In this document: positions 49,011 through 60,422 of the stretch, in pieces
Layout of the letters: each line of letters starts with the position of its first letter
Numbering within the stretch: position 1 is the first letter of the stretch
NCBI GenBank assembly: GCA_022393335.1
Contig: JAJEKB010021795.1
Location: 771,671-835,670 of the forward strand
Direction: 5' to 3'
From: Macrotrachela quadricornifera
Lineage: Eukaryota; Rotifera; Eurotatoria; Philodinida; Philodinidae
DNA length: 64,000 bases
Position numbers and translations under genes: made by a program
Notes under the pieces: generated by a model
What the model saw: the letters and a program-made list of their open reading frames with translations, nothing else
The model's database searches: none
What the model was told of the DNA's origin: nothing

Positions 49011-49410
49011 NNNNNNNNNNNNNNNNNNNNNNNNNNNNNNNNNNNNNNNNNNNNNNNNNNNNNNNNNNNNNNNNNNNNNNNNNNNNNNNNNNNNNNNNNN
49101 NNNNNNNNNNNNNNNNNNNNNNNNNNNNNNNNNNNNNNNNNNNNNNNNNNNNNNNNNNNNNNNNNNNNNNNNNNNNNNNNNNNNNNNNNNNNNNNNNNNN
49201 NNNNNNNNNNNNNNNNNNNNNNNNNNNNNNNNNNNNNNNNNNNNNNNNNNNNNNNNNNNNNNNNNNNNNNNNNNNNNNNNNNNNNNNNNNNNNNNNNNNN
49301 NNNNNNNNNNNNNNNNNNNNNNNNNNNNNNNNNNNNNNNNNNNNNNNNNNNNNNNNNNNNNNNNNNNNNNNNNNNNNNNNNNNNNNNNNNNNNNNNNNNN
49401 NNNNNNNNNN
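49011..49410. other. Assembly gap (400 N)
   Basis: A run of 400 unknown bases inside the Tc1-like element. All reading frames crossing it are artefacts. Confidence 1.
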
Positions 49411-49839
49411 GTAACGAAAACAGTTATCTTCACGAGCAAAGAAACGTTTAGAACATGTAAGAAATGAAAAACATTGAAAAAGTGTCCTTGTTATTCTTTT
49501 TCTTTTTCTTCATTCCTTCCTTATCTGTACGTGCACATATGCATGTATCGTCCCTGTGTCTTTTCCTTCATTGTTAATCATGAGTTTATGGCTGCACTCG
49601 TTGATGAAGTTATTTACGGGCTACGATTTGGTATAAAATTGTTGATGAAACCATTTGATCAATAGGTAGAACCAGGGGGGCGTAAAGGTTTTGAACCACC
49701 CTGTAGAGACAAAGAGAAAGTTCTAGTTTTATATTATTAACCCTCTGTTGGCGAGTTTTTTTTTAAAAGTTAAGTTTTTTAAAATAGTGAAAACAGATGT
49801 TTATTCAATCAAAAACCGCTATCAAAAGTGTTTTAGGAT

Positions 49840-51705
49840 ATGGTAAGCTTTGAAACAGTCAATTACGTATAATCCAACATCATATTCTTCGCACTGATAT
49901 CTTGTGCATTTTACTGATTTTTCATCTTCTTTGTGTAAGAGCATACATAATATTTCCTCTGAGCACACACTAAAAATAAATGTGTCGTAGATTATATTGT
50001 CGCAATCTCAATGGAGCAAATGTGTCGTCCGTAGAATGTGTCGTATATATATATATATATCTCTTTCGTTCCGTCTGCTGACTGTTCATTCACCTTATTG
50101 TTTCAAACATACGGCTATATATAAACAACGTGATTGAATGTACAAAACTTGTATATTTTCGTCTTAGCTATTTGTTGAAAATACGCCATTCTCGACCAAT
50201 GATTGAGAGAGAATTACCATTAAGTGGTCTGATGAAGATCGGATCACTTCAAGGATTGACAGATTCTACAATTTGACCTCCTTGAATTTTCAACGTGACA
50301 ATAGTTAAATCGAAGAATATATGAATCACATGCTTTTGAGAAAAAAATTCAAAATTTGCCATATGATAGATTTGAACGATGCTTTCAGAATATGTCGTAC
50401 TTTCAATGAAAGAAATATGTCGCAACGAGCACCTTGTGTTGCACTTGAATGTGTCGTACATTATGTTGTAAAATGCGACACATTTTATTTTAGTGTGCAG
50501 CAGCTTTTGAGGCAGTTGGAGGAACAAGTGATGGAAAATATCTGACAGATAAATGTACTGGGTGAATCAATTGTTGATCTTCCGATAGAAATTCGTTTTT
50601 GGTTACCATACTTTAATAAAATATTTTTTATCAGTTGAATATTCTTGGAATTTTGCATTTTATATAAATGAAAATCATTGTTTAAAGATATATCAATCGT
50701 ATGGAAAAATAATTTCCTATACCATTTTATTGTTTTTCTAATACATTCTGTAAAACTTGATTGCATATCAACTAAATCGATTGCTCTCATATTTTCATTG
50801 TAATTTTGAATACAGACGGGTTTCATAATTTGTCGTTCCGTTTTTGTGATCAATTTTGTTAATTAATGCCAGCTGTGGGTCATGAATACTTAATAACATA
50901 TATACTTCCTGTTTGTCCATCTATTTTATAGCTACTTTAGACTTACAACTTCTCTATACTTGCTCTCCTCTTTTCAACTTTTCTTTCAAATGAGGCATAC
51001 TACTTCTATTTTTCTTTACTCTCCCTATTGCTTCTGTACTTTGATTATAAAGATCCATAAATAGTTTTGGACTTGCGTACCAATTATTTACGTTCAGTAG
51101 ATGTTCTTTTTGAAGATAAGGCTTCATTAGTTTCATTACGACTGATTCAGATCCTTCCAAGTTATTTATCATCTCAAATTTCTATATCAGTACCTGTGTG
51201 TATAATAAAATCTAATATATATTTTGTTTCATAGTCACAGAATGAATAGCTTAACACCAAATCGATACCTTTTCAATGGAATGTACTGCTTGAATGATAA
51301 ATGTTCTTTCTAAAACAATAAGCTTTCGTCAATACATAATTCTTGAAAAAGCTTGGAAATTTTCTGAAACTTTTCTTGCATTTGACGAATAATTGGCAGT
51401 ACTATTTAAAGTTTACCAGATTTATTTTCGTCATTATTGACAAAGTGAAGCACTCCATTACTCAATAGACTCTGTTTCTTGAAAATAATTCTCTATGCAT
51501 TGGAATTATAATAAGAGGATTCATTGACCAGTAATCTTTGATAAAACTTTTCTGCACTGCATCCATCAACATTGTTGTTGCAAGAAAGCAGTATGTTTCT
51601 TTGAAGTTTATTGTATACTATTGCGCTTGATGACTTGTTGTTGTTGATAGCTGTTAGTTTCTTCGGCAATGTACTCCGTAATTTTCTGATGGAAAAATAG
51701 TTCAA
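49840..51705 (-). pseudogene. piggyBac transposase, fragmented
   Basis: Recognisable pieces in order from the N-terminal side: VVMKLMKPYLQKEHLLNVNN with WYASPKLFMDLYN (50954-51172), NYNENMRAIDLVDMQSSF and KTIKWYRKLFFHTIDI (50485-50853), RYFPSLVPPTASKAA (about 50500-50545, another frame), and a C-terminal zinc-ribbon KCTRYQCEEYDVGL..DCFKAYH (about 49840-49920). The catalytic Asp in NVNNWY is replaced by Asn, as the usual text is VDNWYTS. The ribbon is separated from the rest by a 532-bp MITE. Dead. Confidence 0.8.
49966..50497. mobile_element. MITE inside the piggyBac C-terminus
   Basis: Inverted ends CACACTAAAA.TAAAATGTGTCG on both sides, with repeated TGTGTCGTA and complement motifs inside. 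It splits the piggyBac frame between PPTASKAA and QRKYYVCS; removing the element and two bases rejoins these in frame, so a 2-bp duplication (TG) is plausible. Confidence 0.8.
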
Positions 51706-52017
51706 AATAGTTAATAGGATCGTTTCCTAACTGTAAATAACTGAGTATTCCTATGTTTTCATTATTAAAGTAGAATGATTTAGGAATAAATCTTTCAAGT
51801 TTTCAGTTGAGGAATCCACCTTTTTTCATTTTGGTGATGGTTCGTTTGCTTTTCATCAGAATCTGCTGTTTAATCATCAGAGTAAATGTAAATTTCAGTA
51901 TCAAAATCGGAATTTGAATCCGCTAAAATTTTCGAAATTTCTTTTTCACGTAAAACTGTTTCTTCTTGCCATGTACAATGAACTTCAAAGGTGATACGAA
52001 CGAAGTTTTGTTCTTAT

Positions 52018-52195
52018 ACTTAGGTCTGACCAAAAGTTCGTGCACTTTTAAAAAAAAACATGAAGATAAAGAGAAAGTTTCAATTCTATTTTATTAAATG
52101 TTCAACATAGTCACCATGATTATTTATACAAAGTTCCATCCTTTCTGATAGTTTTTCAAAAGTTTTTTTGTATTATTTTTTCTTGAATATCTTGA
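52018..52195. mobile_element. mariner 3' end fragment
   Basis: In reverse orientation this matches positions 13126 down to about 12950 of the mariner copy with roughly 90% identity by eye, including the TIR (GGTCTGACCAAAAGTTCGTG) and the end of the transposase frame. It breaks off at GGTGGGGTGG. Confidence 0.85.
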
Positions 52196-52304
52196 TGGTG
52201 GGGTGGGGTACGGAGCGACTGATAAGTTGAATAGTTCGATAGTTCGATTGAAAAGTTGAATAGTTGGAAAGACTTAACGAGTTCTACACTACTGTATAAA
52301 TAGG

Positions 52305-53806
52305 GCTTTCCTCATAGCCATACTTCAGCACGAGACTGCTCCACTGGACGGGTGGGCGGGAGGAAATTTTGGGACGAGGGTTTTCCCAATAATGTCCCCA
52401 TGAAACCTGCTAGTATCCAGGCGAATATGAGGTTTAGATGGGCGCTCTACAATGCGCCCCGAATAGCGTCGGGTTTCCTTCGATCCGTAGCTGACAAGGA
52501 GAAAGTGCTCTGCTGGAGCGGGCGCGGGATGAAATTTTGGGTCGAGATTTTACCCACTATAATACGTATGAAACATGATGGTGTCCGGGCGAATATGAGG
52601 TTATGAGGGCGCTCAGAAAAGCGCCGCGAAAAACATGGAGTTTCGTGCGACCCATAGTTCACTACGCGAGAGTGCACTACCGGACGGGGGTTGCGATTTT
52701 GGGTCGAAGATTTCCCGCCAATGGTCCACATGAAACATGACAGTATTCGGGCGAATATGAGGTTATAAGGGCGCTCTAAAATGCGCCCCGAACAACCTGG
52801 AGTTTCTTGCGACCCATAGTTGAGAACAAGATAATGTTCTACTGAACAGGGGGGTTAAGATTTTGGATCGAGGGTTTTCTCACTATTGTCTCCATGAAAC
52901 ATGACGGTATCCGGGCGAATATGACGTTATAAGGATGCTGTATAATGCGCACCCGATAACATGGAGTTTTCTGCGCCCCGAAGTTGAGAAGGAAATAATA
53001 CTCTACTGGAGGGGGGTTGACATTTTGGGTCGAGGGTCCCTCCATTATTGTTCGCATGAAACATGACAGTATTCGGGCGACTATGATGTTATAAGGGCGC
53101 TCTAAAATGCGCCCCGAACAACATGAAGTTTCCTGCGACCCATAGGTGACAACAAGAGAGTGCTCTACTGGAGGGGGGTTGAGATTTTGGGTCGCGGGGT
53201 TTCCCACTATTGTCTGCATGTAACATGACAGTATTCGGGCAAATATGAGGTTAAAAGGGCGCTCTAAAATGCGCCCCGCACAACATGGAGTTTCCTGCGA
53301 CTCATAGGTGACAACAAGAGAGTGCTCTACTGGAGGGGGGTTGAGATTTTGGGTCGAGGGCTTTCCCACTATTGTCAACATGCCACATGACAGGATTCCA
53401 ACGAATATGAGGTAATGGGGACGCTCTAAAATGTGCCACGAACAACATGGAGTTTCGTGCAGCCCATAGTTGAGAACGGAAGAGTGCTCTACTTGAGGAG
53501 AGGTTGAGATTTTGGGTCGACGAATTTCGCCACTATTGTCCGCATGTAACATGACAGTATTCGGGCGAATACGAGGATATAAGGGCGCTCTTAAATGCGC
53601 CCCGAACAACATAGAGTTTCCTGCAATCCATAGTTGACCACGAGATAATCCTCTACTGCAGGGGTGGGTTGAGATTTTGGGTCGAGGGTTTTCCCGATAT
53701 TGTTTGCATAAAACCTGGTAGTATGCAGACGAATATGGGGTTTATATGGGCGCTGTAGAATGCGCCCCTAGCAACATGGGGCTTTCTCTGAATAATAGGG
53801 GAGAAG
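52305..53806. repeat. Satellite, about nine units of about 162 bp
   Basis: Units share GAGATTTTGGGTCGAGGG, CATGAAACATGACAGTATTC, GGGCGAATATGAGGTTATAA, GGGCGCTCTAAAATGCGCCC and ACATGGAGTTTC, in order, roughly every 160-165 bp. Its GC content is clearly higher than the surroundings. Reading frames at 52447-52731 and 52839-53612 are repeat artefacts. Confidence 0.92.
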
Positions 53807-53859
53807 TACACTGTAAAAAAAATAGGAGCTCTACCGAACTTTAAGGGTTTGGTACAGTT

Positions 53860-54790
53860 TTACGAAACGATTTTAAGTTTCGCGGCATACAAATCGTTTC
53901 GTAATTATTATAAAGAACCATTTTAAGTTCCGAAAATTGCAGAAGGTTCCAAAGTTTGTTTGCGAAACCCTCTAGAAGTTCCATGCACCACGTACTGAAC
54001 TTTCGATAGTTTCGTATCCTTTGTACAAAGCTATTGACGGTTTTGCATAGTGTTTAAACGTTTTGTATATATTCTACGAAACCAGTCATAGTTTCGGAAA
54101 TGCTCTAATAGTTCTGGATACATTGTACGAAACTAGGCATGGTTTCGTAAAAGATATACTGAACCAATACATCAATTACAAAACTATGAACAGTTTCGTA
54201 CAATGTACGCTGAACTTTTTCATATTTTACGGAGCCACTGGTAGCTTCGTGAAACAATTAAACGTTTCGTATACCGTGTACGAATCTATCAAAAGTTTTG
54301 TAAAGCATCAAAAGGTTCAGCATATATTGCACGAAACTGTTCATAGTTTTATCAATGATGTAATGGTTTGGTTTATCATTTATGAAACCATGGTTAGTTC
54401 CGTACAATATGTGCGGAACTATTAGAACATTTACAAAACTATGAACGATTTCGTAGAACTTATACGCAACCTTTAGATGCCCTACGAAACTGTTGACGGT
54501 TTCGTAACATGTGTACTAAATCATCAGAAAATTGGTGCAGCTGTTAATGGCTTCGTATAAAATATACGAAACTATTATATGACCTTTGAAACTATCAAAG
54601 GTTTCGTAAAATATGGGTAGAATCTTTGCAACACTTGCGGAGTTGTTCATGATTTCGTAAAAGATGTACCGAACCATTATATCATTTACGAAACTATGAA
54701 CAATTCCACTTAATTTATGTTAAACCTTATAATATTTTACAAAGCTTCCGATTGATTCGTGTAAGATATACGGTGCTTCTAGTTGTCTTA
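53860..54790. repeat. Iterated TACGAAAC/GTTTCGTA motif field
   Basis: More than twenty copies of an 8-bp motif and its complement, spaced 15-50 bp, form small palindromes such as ACGAAACTGTTGACGGTTTC. The 120-codon frame at 54063-54425 is a by-product. Confidence 0.85.
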
Positions 54791-55149
54791 TAAGACTTTC
54801 ACCGATTTTGAGCAAAAGATACAAAATTACCAAAATTCCAATACACAGTGCATGGAACTTCCAAATAGTTTCATAGTAAAACTTCAAAACTCTCTTCAAT
54901 TTTTAGCATTTTGAAGGGTCCTGTATAAAAATTACTAAACAATTTTCATGCCGCAACACTTAAAATCGTCTCATAAAACAGTACCAAATCTTCAAAATCC
55001 GATAAAACACGAATTTTTTTAAGAGTCTGCTAACTCAAATTAGTCTAGTATGAACTATGTCTAGGTAACTTATATGAAGGCAGAGATAATATCTAAACAT
55101 ACATTTTAAAAATTATTGATTCCGCAACGAAACAGTCTCAAGTAGTTAC

Positions 55150-55660
55150 GAGATGTACTATCTGGTAGGTCTCAAAAAGTTGCACGTATTACTCCTGGAA
55201 TAGCCGTCAAAAACGTTACTAATAGTATTCCAAGATAGTCGTCGAAGAGTTACTAACAGTAGTCCGAGATAGCCTTCAGAAAGTTACCAATGGTACGCCG
55301 TGATAGCGCTCAAAAAGTTACCTATAGTACCCTTAAATATGGGATAAAAACTTACGGAACCTTTTTGTTCACTACTCATTCACCGTTTTGCTTTGACGGC
55401 ACAGCCTATATATATATATACGAATGTGCTCACAGAAAATTATTGCCATGCAGAAGACGTTTGAAGTACCCTGAAGGATCTATTGAAAACCTACGGAACT
55501 TTTTCGTCCACTACTCATTCACCGTTTTGTTTTGCCAGTGTAGGTTGTATATATATACGAATGAATTCATGAAAAATTATCATCATATAGAAGATGTTCG
55601 AAGATTAAGTATTTGTGCGAATGTCTTGTCAAAGTGTGTAAAATATCCTGCACATCCGAA
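55150..55660. repeat. 42-bp minisatellite and duplicated 165-bp block
   Basis: About four units around GATAGCC.TCAAAAAGTTAC.AATAGTA.TCC at 55150-55325, followed by two copies of a block with CTACTCATTCACCGTTTTG, TATATATATACGAATG and GAAGA.GTT.GAAG (about 55345-55470 and 55490-55610). Confidence 0.8.
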
Positions 55661-55671
55661 TGCACATAATT

Positions 55672-56050
55672 AAGTAAGAACTTTTTTTGATAAACTAGTA
55701 TCCTAATTAATTAATTAATTGTATATAGTTTTAGGTTCGGTGACAACACTGCTGAACCTAATGTTTTCCGAAAATCTACAAATTAATCAGTAAGTTTGTT
55801 GTACCAAAATAAATAAACTTCTTTTCTGTTACAGAGTGACTTTAATATGGGACTCGCAGATAGATTTATCATCTAATTCAAATTAACTCGCGTTTCATTT
55901 CAAAAGCATCTTTGTATCAAATTATGGGTAAGTTTCACTATTGAAAATAAACATATTTCTTTTCTCTGTTTAGATCGACGCACATATGAGCTGTATGGGC
56001 AAGTTTATTTTATTATATAAAATTAATTGATTTGCTCTTTATTGTAGATT
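55672..56050 (+). other. Series of intron-like segments
   Basis: Four consecutive pairs of splice-like sites: GTAAGAAC..TAGTTTTAG, GTAAGTTT..CTGTTACAG, GTAAGTTT..CTGTTTAG and GCAAGTTT..TTATTGTAG, each about 45-60 bp apart. The blocks between them have stops in all frames, so this may be a spliced non-coding RNA or a dead gene. Confidence 0.45.
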
Positions 56051-56121
56051 AATTCGAGACACTATTTGGCGATTAAGTTTTATATTTCACTAATGATGGA
56101 AACAGCTTCATAGGTATGAAC

Positions 56122-56259
56122 CAGTTTAGTTTCCACTTTGTATTCGTGAGTTGATCTTATTTAGATATGAAAAGCTATATAGAATTTGTGTAAGAATTCT
56201 ATGTAGCTTTTCATATCTAAATAAGATCAACTCACGAATGCAAAATGGAAACTAAACTG
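56122..56259. repeat. 65-bp arm hairpin
   Basis: Arms 56122-56186 and 56195-56259 are complementary with about three mismatches around an 8-nt loop. Confidence 0.9.
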
Positions 56260-56664
56260 ACTCATTACTTCGGACGCTGCTTCCATCATCAGCTATTGGG
56301 TAGGTGGTAAAAAGTTCAGTGCGAATAAGCACGTACGAAACTTCTTTTTAAGTTGATGTGCAATGTTTAGTATGAAACCTCTTTTCAATCTGGAATAAAA
56401 TGTTCAGCATGAAACCATTTCTACGAAACCCTGTTTCGGTTTTTTGAAAAATTTTGGTACTGAACCTTTGATACGAAACCTTTTTTGACCTTTTCCGATA
56501 GAAGTTTCGTACTGAACTTCGTGTACGAAACCTTTTTTGTCATTTCTCGAACGAAAGTTTGGTACGAAACTTTCTTTTCATGGAACCAAAAAAGGATCGG
56601 ACGGTGTACCGACCAGCCGATATCTTTTTTGGTTCGGTAAAATTCCTTTTTTTTTTACAGTGTA

Positions 56665-57454
56665 GATACGGCTAAAATCCAGTGAAAGTAGGATGTTTTA
56701 GACGATTACCATGTAAACTACCATATTTACGAAAGATGTTCTGGTTCATGGGGATACTGGAGAGTCCTTAAAAATCTCGATTCAATGTAAAGAAAGCCTT
56801 GTTTTACGTGTTCAGAAGACAAGTAGTTGCTGACGTAAAGTCTACGTCCGTGGAACCCGGGCTTTCGGATTTTATAGTCTTATGAGAAGGTAAAAGTGGG
56901 TCAATTGAGACGAATTATAGAGAATTTTTGAAAGCTTCCTGTGGACAGTGACAATAACGAATTCGTAGGCAGTATGAGTCATTGCTAGGTTCTTTTGTCA
57001 TGTGGATTTGGTTAGAACGGTCTTTGACATCGTTGGATAGAGCCCTGATGTCGTGATTTTTTACAGAGTATTGCTCGGTCAGAGATCTGTGGTGCTCTGA
57101 TTTAGTGCTATTCCTTGATGCTTAACTGGTAACTTCGCCCGTCTCTGATGAAGTACTTAACCAATGGAATGCCTATATGTTTTTTGTTATATTTGTTCGG
57201 CGGCTCAAGATAACTTAGGTTTTGTGAGTGGGGGTTCAAGAATTATTTTGTTTGTGTTTTTTGGTGAGTTGTCTAAAACGGAACATGAGAAGAAGTTGTT
57301 AAGTAATGTTTATGTTTTAGCGACGTTTCTTTATTCTGGCGTTGAGTACATCCGCGTGAGCGGAATTAAAGTGCAGAGAACCTCACTCTGTTTCATATTA
57401 ATAGACTAGTTTCTCGGAAATCTCTTCTATGGTCACTTGCTATTTCCTACCACT
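56665..57454. other. Unassigned stretch between two elements
   Basis: No repeat or domain recognised. The 81-codon frame at 57164-57409 is open but shows no known motif, and its G-rich base composition differs from the genes in the window. Confidence 0.4.
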
Positions 57455-57458
57455 TTAA

Positions 57459-60314
57459 CCCTTTAAAGCCGAATGTCCCTTGCAAGGGACATTGTGATAA
57501 TGGTGATAAAACACGTAATGAAACTGGATATGCAACACTCGGTGTTTTTCTCGGTTAGCACGACATGGTACATCATTAAAAAAACAAGGAATTCAATCTT
57601 AAATGATTATTTAATGAAATAAGAAACTTTTAGAACTGATGGCTTTTCAAATGTATTTTTTTTACTTTCAGAACTTATTCTCTCTATAAATGCGAGATAA
57701 AAGTATTTTTTTAAATCGTGATTTCGAAAAATGTATCATCAGTCTATCGAATGAAACCATCCTACAACATTGTACTTGATGTACCGGTACATTATAGCAT
57801 CATAAAGAAAATGTCCTTTGAAAGAGACATTCGGTCATAACGGTCCAAATCACCTATATATATGATGACTGATTATACATCACTAGGAAATATCCCACTC
57901 ATGAGACGGACAAACTCCATTATGTACGTATGAAAGAAAACACAGACAGACGAAGGGGGAAAATCCCACACATACGATAGAAGAGAGAATATTGAACATA
58001 TATGACAGAAAGGAAAGAACCAAACATATGTATATCATATGCACGAAGAAGACAGAAAAGAAAATATCTTTCAACCATATATAAGATTGAAACTCCGATT
58101 TTTATTGTATCATATTTAAGAACAAGTTCGGGCATTTCGAAACTAATGGAAAACGGTGGTTCAGATAATGATGTTTTGTATTCAATCAATTCCGATGTGA
58201 GTGATATTGATAGTGATAAGGCTCAAGATATTAATGTAAGTGGTGAATCAAGTGATGATGAGAACGTTACAACAACAGTTGGTCAATCTGGGTCTTGATC
58301 AGGAAAAATACTGAAGTCTAATTCACCATGTTATGATGAGTAATTAAAACTATCGATTACTTTTGAATCACAAATACCATGAAATCCATCACCAGTGGAT
58401 TTTTCCCTTTTATATTTTACACCAGAATTCGTTTCCTACATAGTGGATCAATCGAACTTATATCGAATTCAAACGAACAAAACAAAACAAAGTCTAATGA
58501 CTGATACTGATTTTAATTTCTTAATGAGTTTTCGTTTTTATTCATCAATCGTTTCATTGCCTAACATGCGTGACTACTGGTTATCATATTCTCGGCAACC
58601 AATGATTGCGGATTTTGTTACTCGAGATCGAATTATGTATCTATTGTCAATCCTCCATTTCAATGATAATACGACTGAAAAACGTAAAGTTGAAAAATTG
58701 GGACCACTATTGAAATATTTTGAATGAGCGATGCAAACTGATTGTTCAACCAGAAAAAAAATGATCAATTGATGAACAAATGGTAGCATATAAAGGGACA
58801 ACGGCACCAACGTCTTTTCGACAATACATGTCGAATAAACCGACAAAAAGACGTTTTAAGTTCTGGACTAAATGCGGTGTTTCTGCTTTTATGTACGAAA
58901 TGAATTTATATTGTGGTACATCAAGAGTTGCTTCCGATGGCTCTACTTTCTCTGATTCATCATCCAAACGTGCTTCACGTAAAACAATAACTACATCGTT
59001 CAAAAATACTCAATTATTCGATGTGTCTTGTGATGTTCTACGTAAACAATATGGCCCTTTGAGTCTCGTGGTACTCGATCCAATGACAGATATTCCTGTT
59101 GGCTTGTCAATCTTTATGGATCATTATTTTACATCGACTAAATTAATAAAAAAATTAACGCAGCTTGGCTTTCGAGTTACTTGTACATCACGTTCCCACA
59201 AGATAGAGCGATGCGGCATATTAACAGAAAAACAATTTAAAGAAAAAGCAAAAGGTTATTATCATTATTTAATTTCTGATGATCAAAAATGTAGTTATCA
59301 CTTGGAAAGACTCAAAGCGCGTATTATTAGGAATAAATCACACTGGAACGGTCCCAGAAACAATATTAGAACGTTGGGATAAAGAAAAACAATATAGCGT
59401 AAAGGTTACAATACCACAAATCATTAGTCAATATAACAAGTTCATGGGCGGTGTCGATACTCTGGATATGCTTGTTGCGTTACACCCGATACCTTTTCGA
59501 TCCAAACGCTAGTATATGAGAATAGTATGGCGAATTGTAGGCTTGATGATAATCAATTCTTGGATTATAATGAATATTTCTCGTACTGATTCTATTGGTG
59601 ATGCAGTAGGGGGTCATGGACCTTTCAGACGGTTTAACTTCAACTTAGAAATAGCAAAATTTTTATTCAAAACTCCAAGAATTCAACCATTACAACTAGA
59701 TTCAGTTAATTCAATATCAGATACGACTGACAGTGATGAAGAAGATGAACTACTACGAAAAAAGGGTCGAGAACGGGCATCGAGTGTAGCCGAATTTATA
59801 CGATACGGTGGGTTTGACCACTGGCCAATGTTCATCTCAGCTCTTAACAATACTCAATGTAAGAACGAACACTGCTCTGGAAAGACGTACTGGAAATGTT
59901 CCAAATGCAATATGCATTTATGTCTCCATGCAAACAAAAATTGCTTCACTCAATATCATATCAGCAAATAATTCCATTTAGTATAAATATGAATATTTTT
60001 ATGCAAAATATGTATTTTCATTCCATATGGCTAAGAAAACTTACTGAAAACAATAGTTCCTATCGATTTCTTGTGTATAAAAGGAAATAGAAAAAGTTAT
60101 TTAGATAAAAAAACTTTTTTCACATGACTTATCGAAAGTCGAAAAATTTGGACCGTCAAGACCGAATGTCCTCTCCAATGTACATTACGTATCTATGTGA
60201 ATAAAACAAAAAAAAAATTTTAACTATAACACAGTCATACTGAGGCTTCAGAAGCTCTATTATAATGGTCAGCGTTTGCTCATTGTCAAAAAAAGTCCCT
60301 TCGGTTCTTAAGGG
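57459..60314 (+). mobile_element. piggyBac element with TTAA duplications
   Basis: TTAA at 57455-57458 and 60315-60318. Ends CCCTTTAAAGCCGAATGTCC and the complement of CCCTTAAGAACCGAAGGGAC. A further inverted pair with GACATTCGGTC and ACGGTCCAAAT lies 350 bp inside the left end and 150 bp inside the right end. Total 2856 bp, complete but with a broken transposase. Confidence 0.92.
58002..59971 (+). pseudogene. piggyBac transposase with multiple stops
   Basis: An acidic N-terminal part (GGSDNDVLYSINSDVSDIDS, up to 58298) is followed after stops at 58296, 58340 and 58388 by the DDE_Tnp_1_7 domain: FVTRDRIMYLLSILHFND (58395-58727), then in another frame DEQMVAYKGTTAPTSFRQYM and SKRASRKTI..MDHYFTS (58780-59382), then KFMGGVDTLDML (59279-59512), then a C-terminal zinc ribbon CKNEHCSGKTYWKCSKC (59516-59971). 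The three catalytic Asp positions (DEQM, MDHYFTS, GVDTLD) are all present. At least two frameshifts and several stops make it inactive in this copy. Confidence 0.88.
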
Positions 60315-60422
60315 TTAAGTTACTAAATTTCTATGTTTTGATGTTTCACTTTACTGCATTGCTTTTTTATGGTTTTCATCTTATCACATTGCTGTTTTTG
60401 TTACTTGAATTCACAAACTTAA

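Larger units (their letters stand above)
47680..49703 (-). mobile_element. Tc1/mariner-type element (DD37E), long TIRs
   Basis: TA dinucleotides at 47678-47679 and 49704-49705 flank inverted repeats starting CAGGGTGGTTCAAAACC. The two ends stay nearly identical for about 90 bp (through ATCAAATGGTTTCATC and AATCGTAGCCCGTAAA), so the insertion is fairly young. Length is 2024 bp including a 400-N gap. Confidence 0.9.
47640..49740. mobile_element. mariner end fragment split by the Tc1-like element
   Basis: The pieces 47640-47679 (TTAGGTCTGACCAAAA start) and 49704-49740 (GAGACAAAGAGAAAGTT) together line up with the terminal 75 bp of the mariner copies at 52018-52195 and, inverted, at 13051-13126. 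The Tc1-like element lies exactly between them. Confidence 0.75.
49741..52017 (-). mobile_element. piggyBac relic, one end preserved
   Basis: The left boundary is TTAA (49737-49740) followed by CCCTCTGTTGGCG, as expected for piggyBac. Transposase pieces on the minus strand run from about 51830 down to 49840. The right end was not found: the sequence passes into a mariner end fragment at 52018. Confidence 0.75.
53809..56662. mobile_element. 2.85-kb element with CACTGTAAAAAAAA ends and TA duplication
   Basis: Inverted ends CACTGTAAAAAAAA...TACCGAAC (about 30 bp) are flanked by TA at 53807-53808 and 56663-56664. The left 1.2 kb and right 0.3 kb are filled with TACGAAAC and GTTTCGTA motifs in alternating orientation. 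The middle holds a 42-bp minisatellite, a duplicated 165-bp block, intron-like segments and a hairpin. No intact transposase frame was found. Confidence 0.8.

Noticed and set aside
48852..49451. Long frames through poly-X
   Set aside because: They run through the 400-N assembly gap.
52447..53612. A 257-codon minus-strand frame with repeated SCFMRTI-like text
   Set aside because: It follows the 162-bp satellite period, which is a multiple of three, so it stays open by chance.
54063..54425. A 120-codon frame
   Set aside because: It is generated by the alternating TACGAAAC/GTTTCGTA motif field and has no domain.
12094..59971. A recoded genetic code with TGA as Trp
   Set aside because: Intact genes (receptors at 26001 and 29335, methyltransferase at 7591) end at TGA exactly where their family ends, and the TGA-for-Trp cases are confined to genes that also have frameshifts or other stops.
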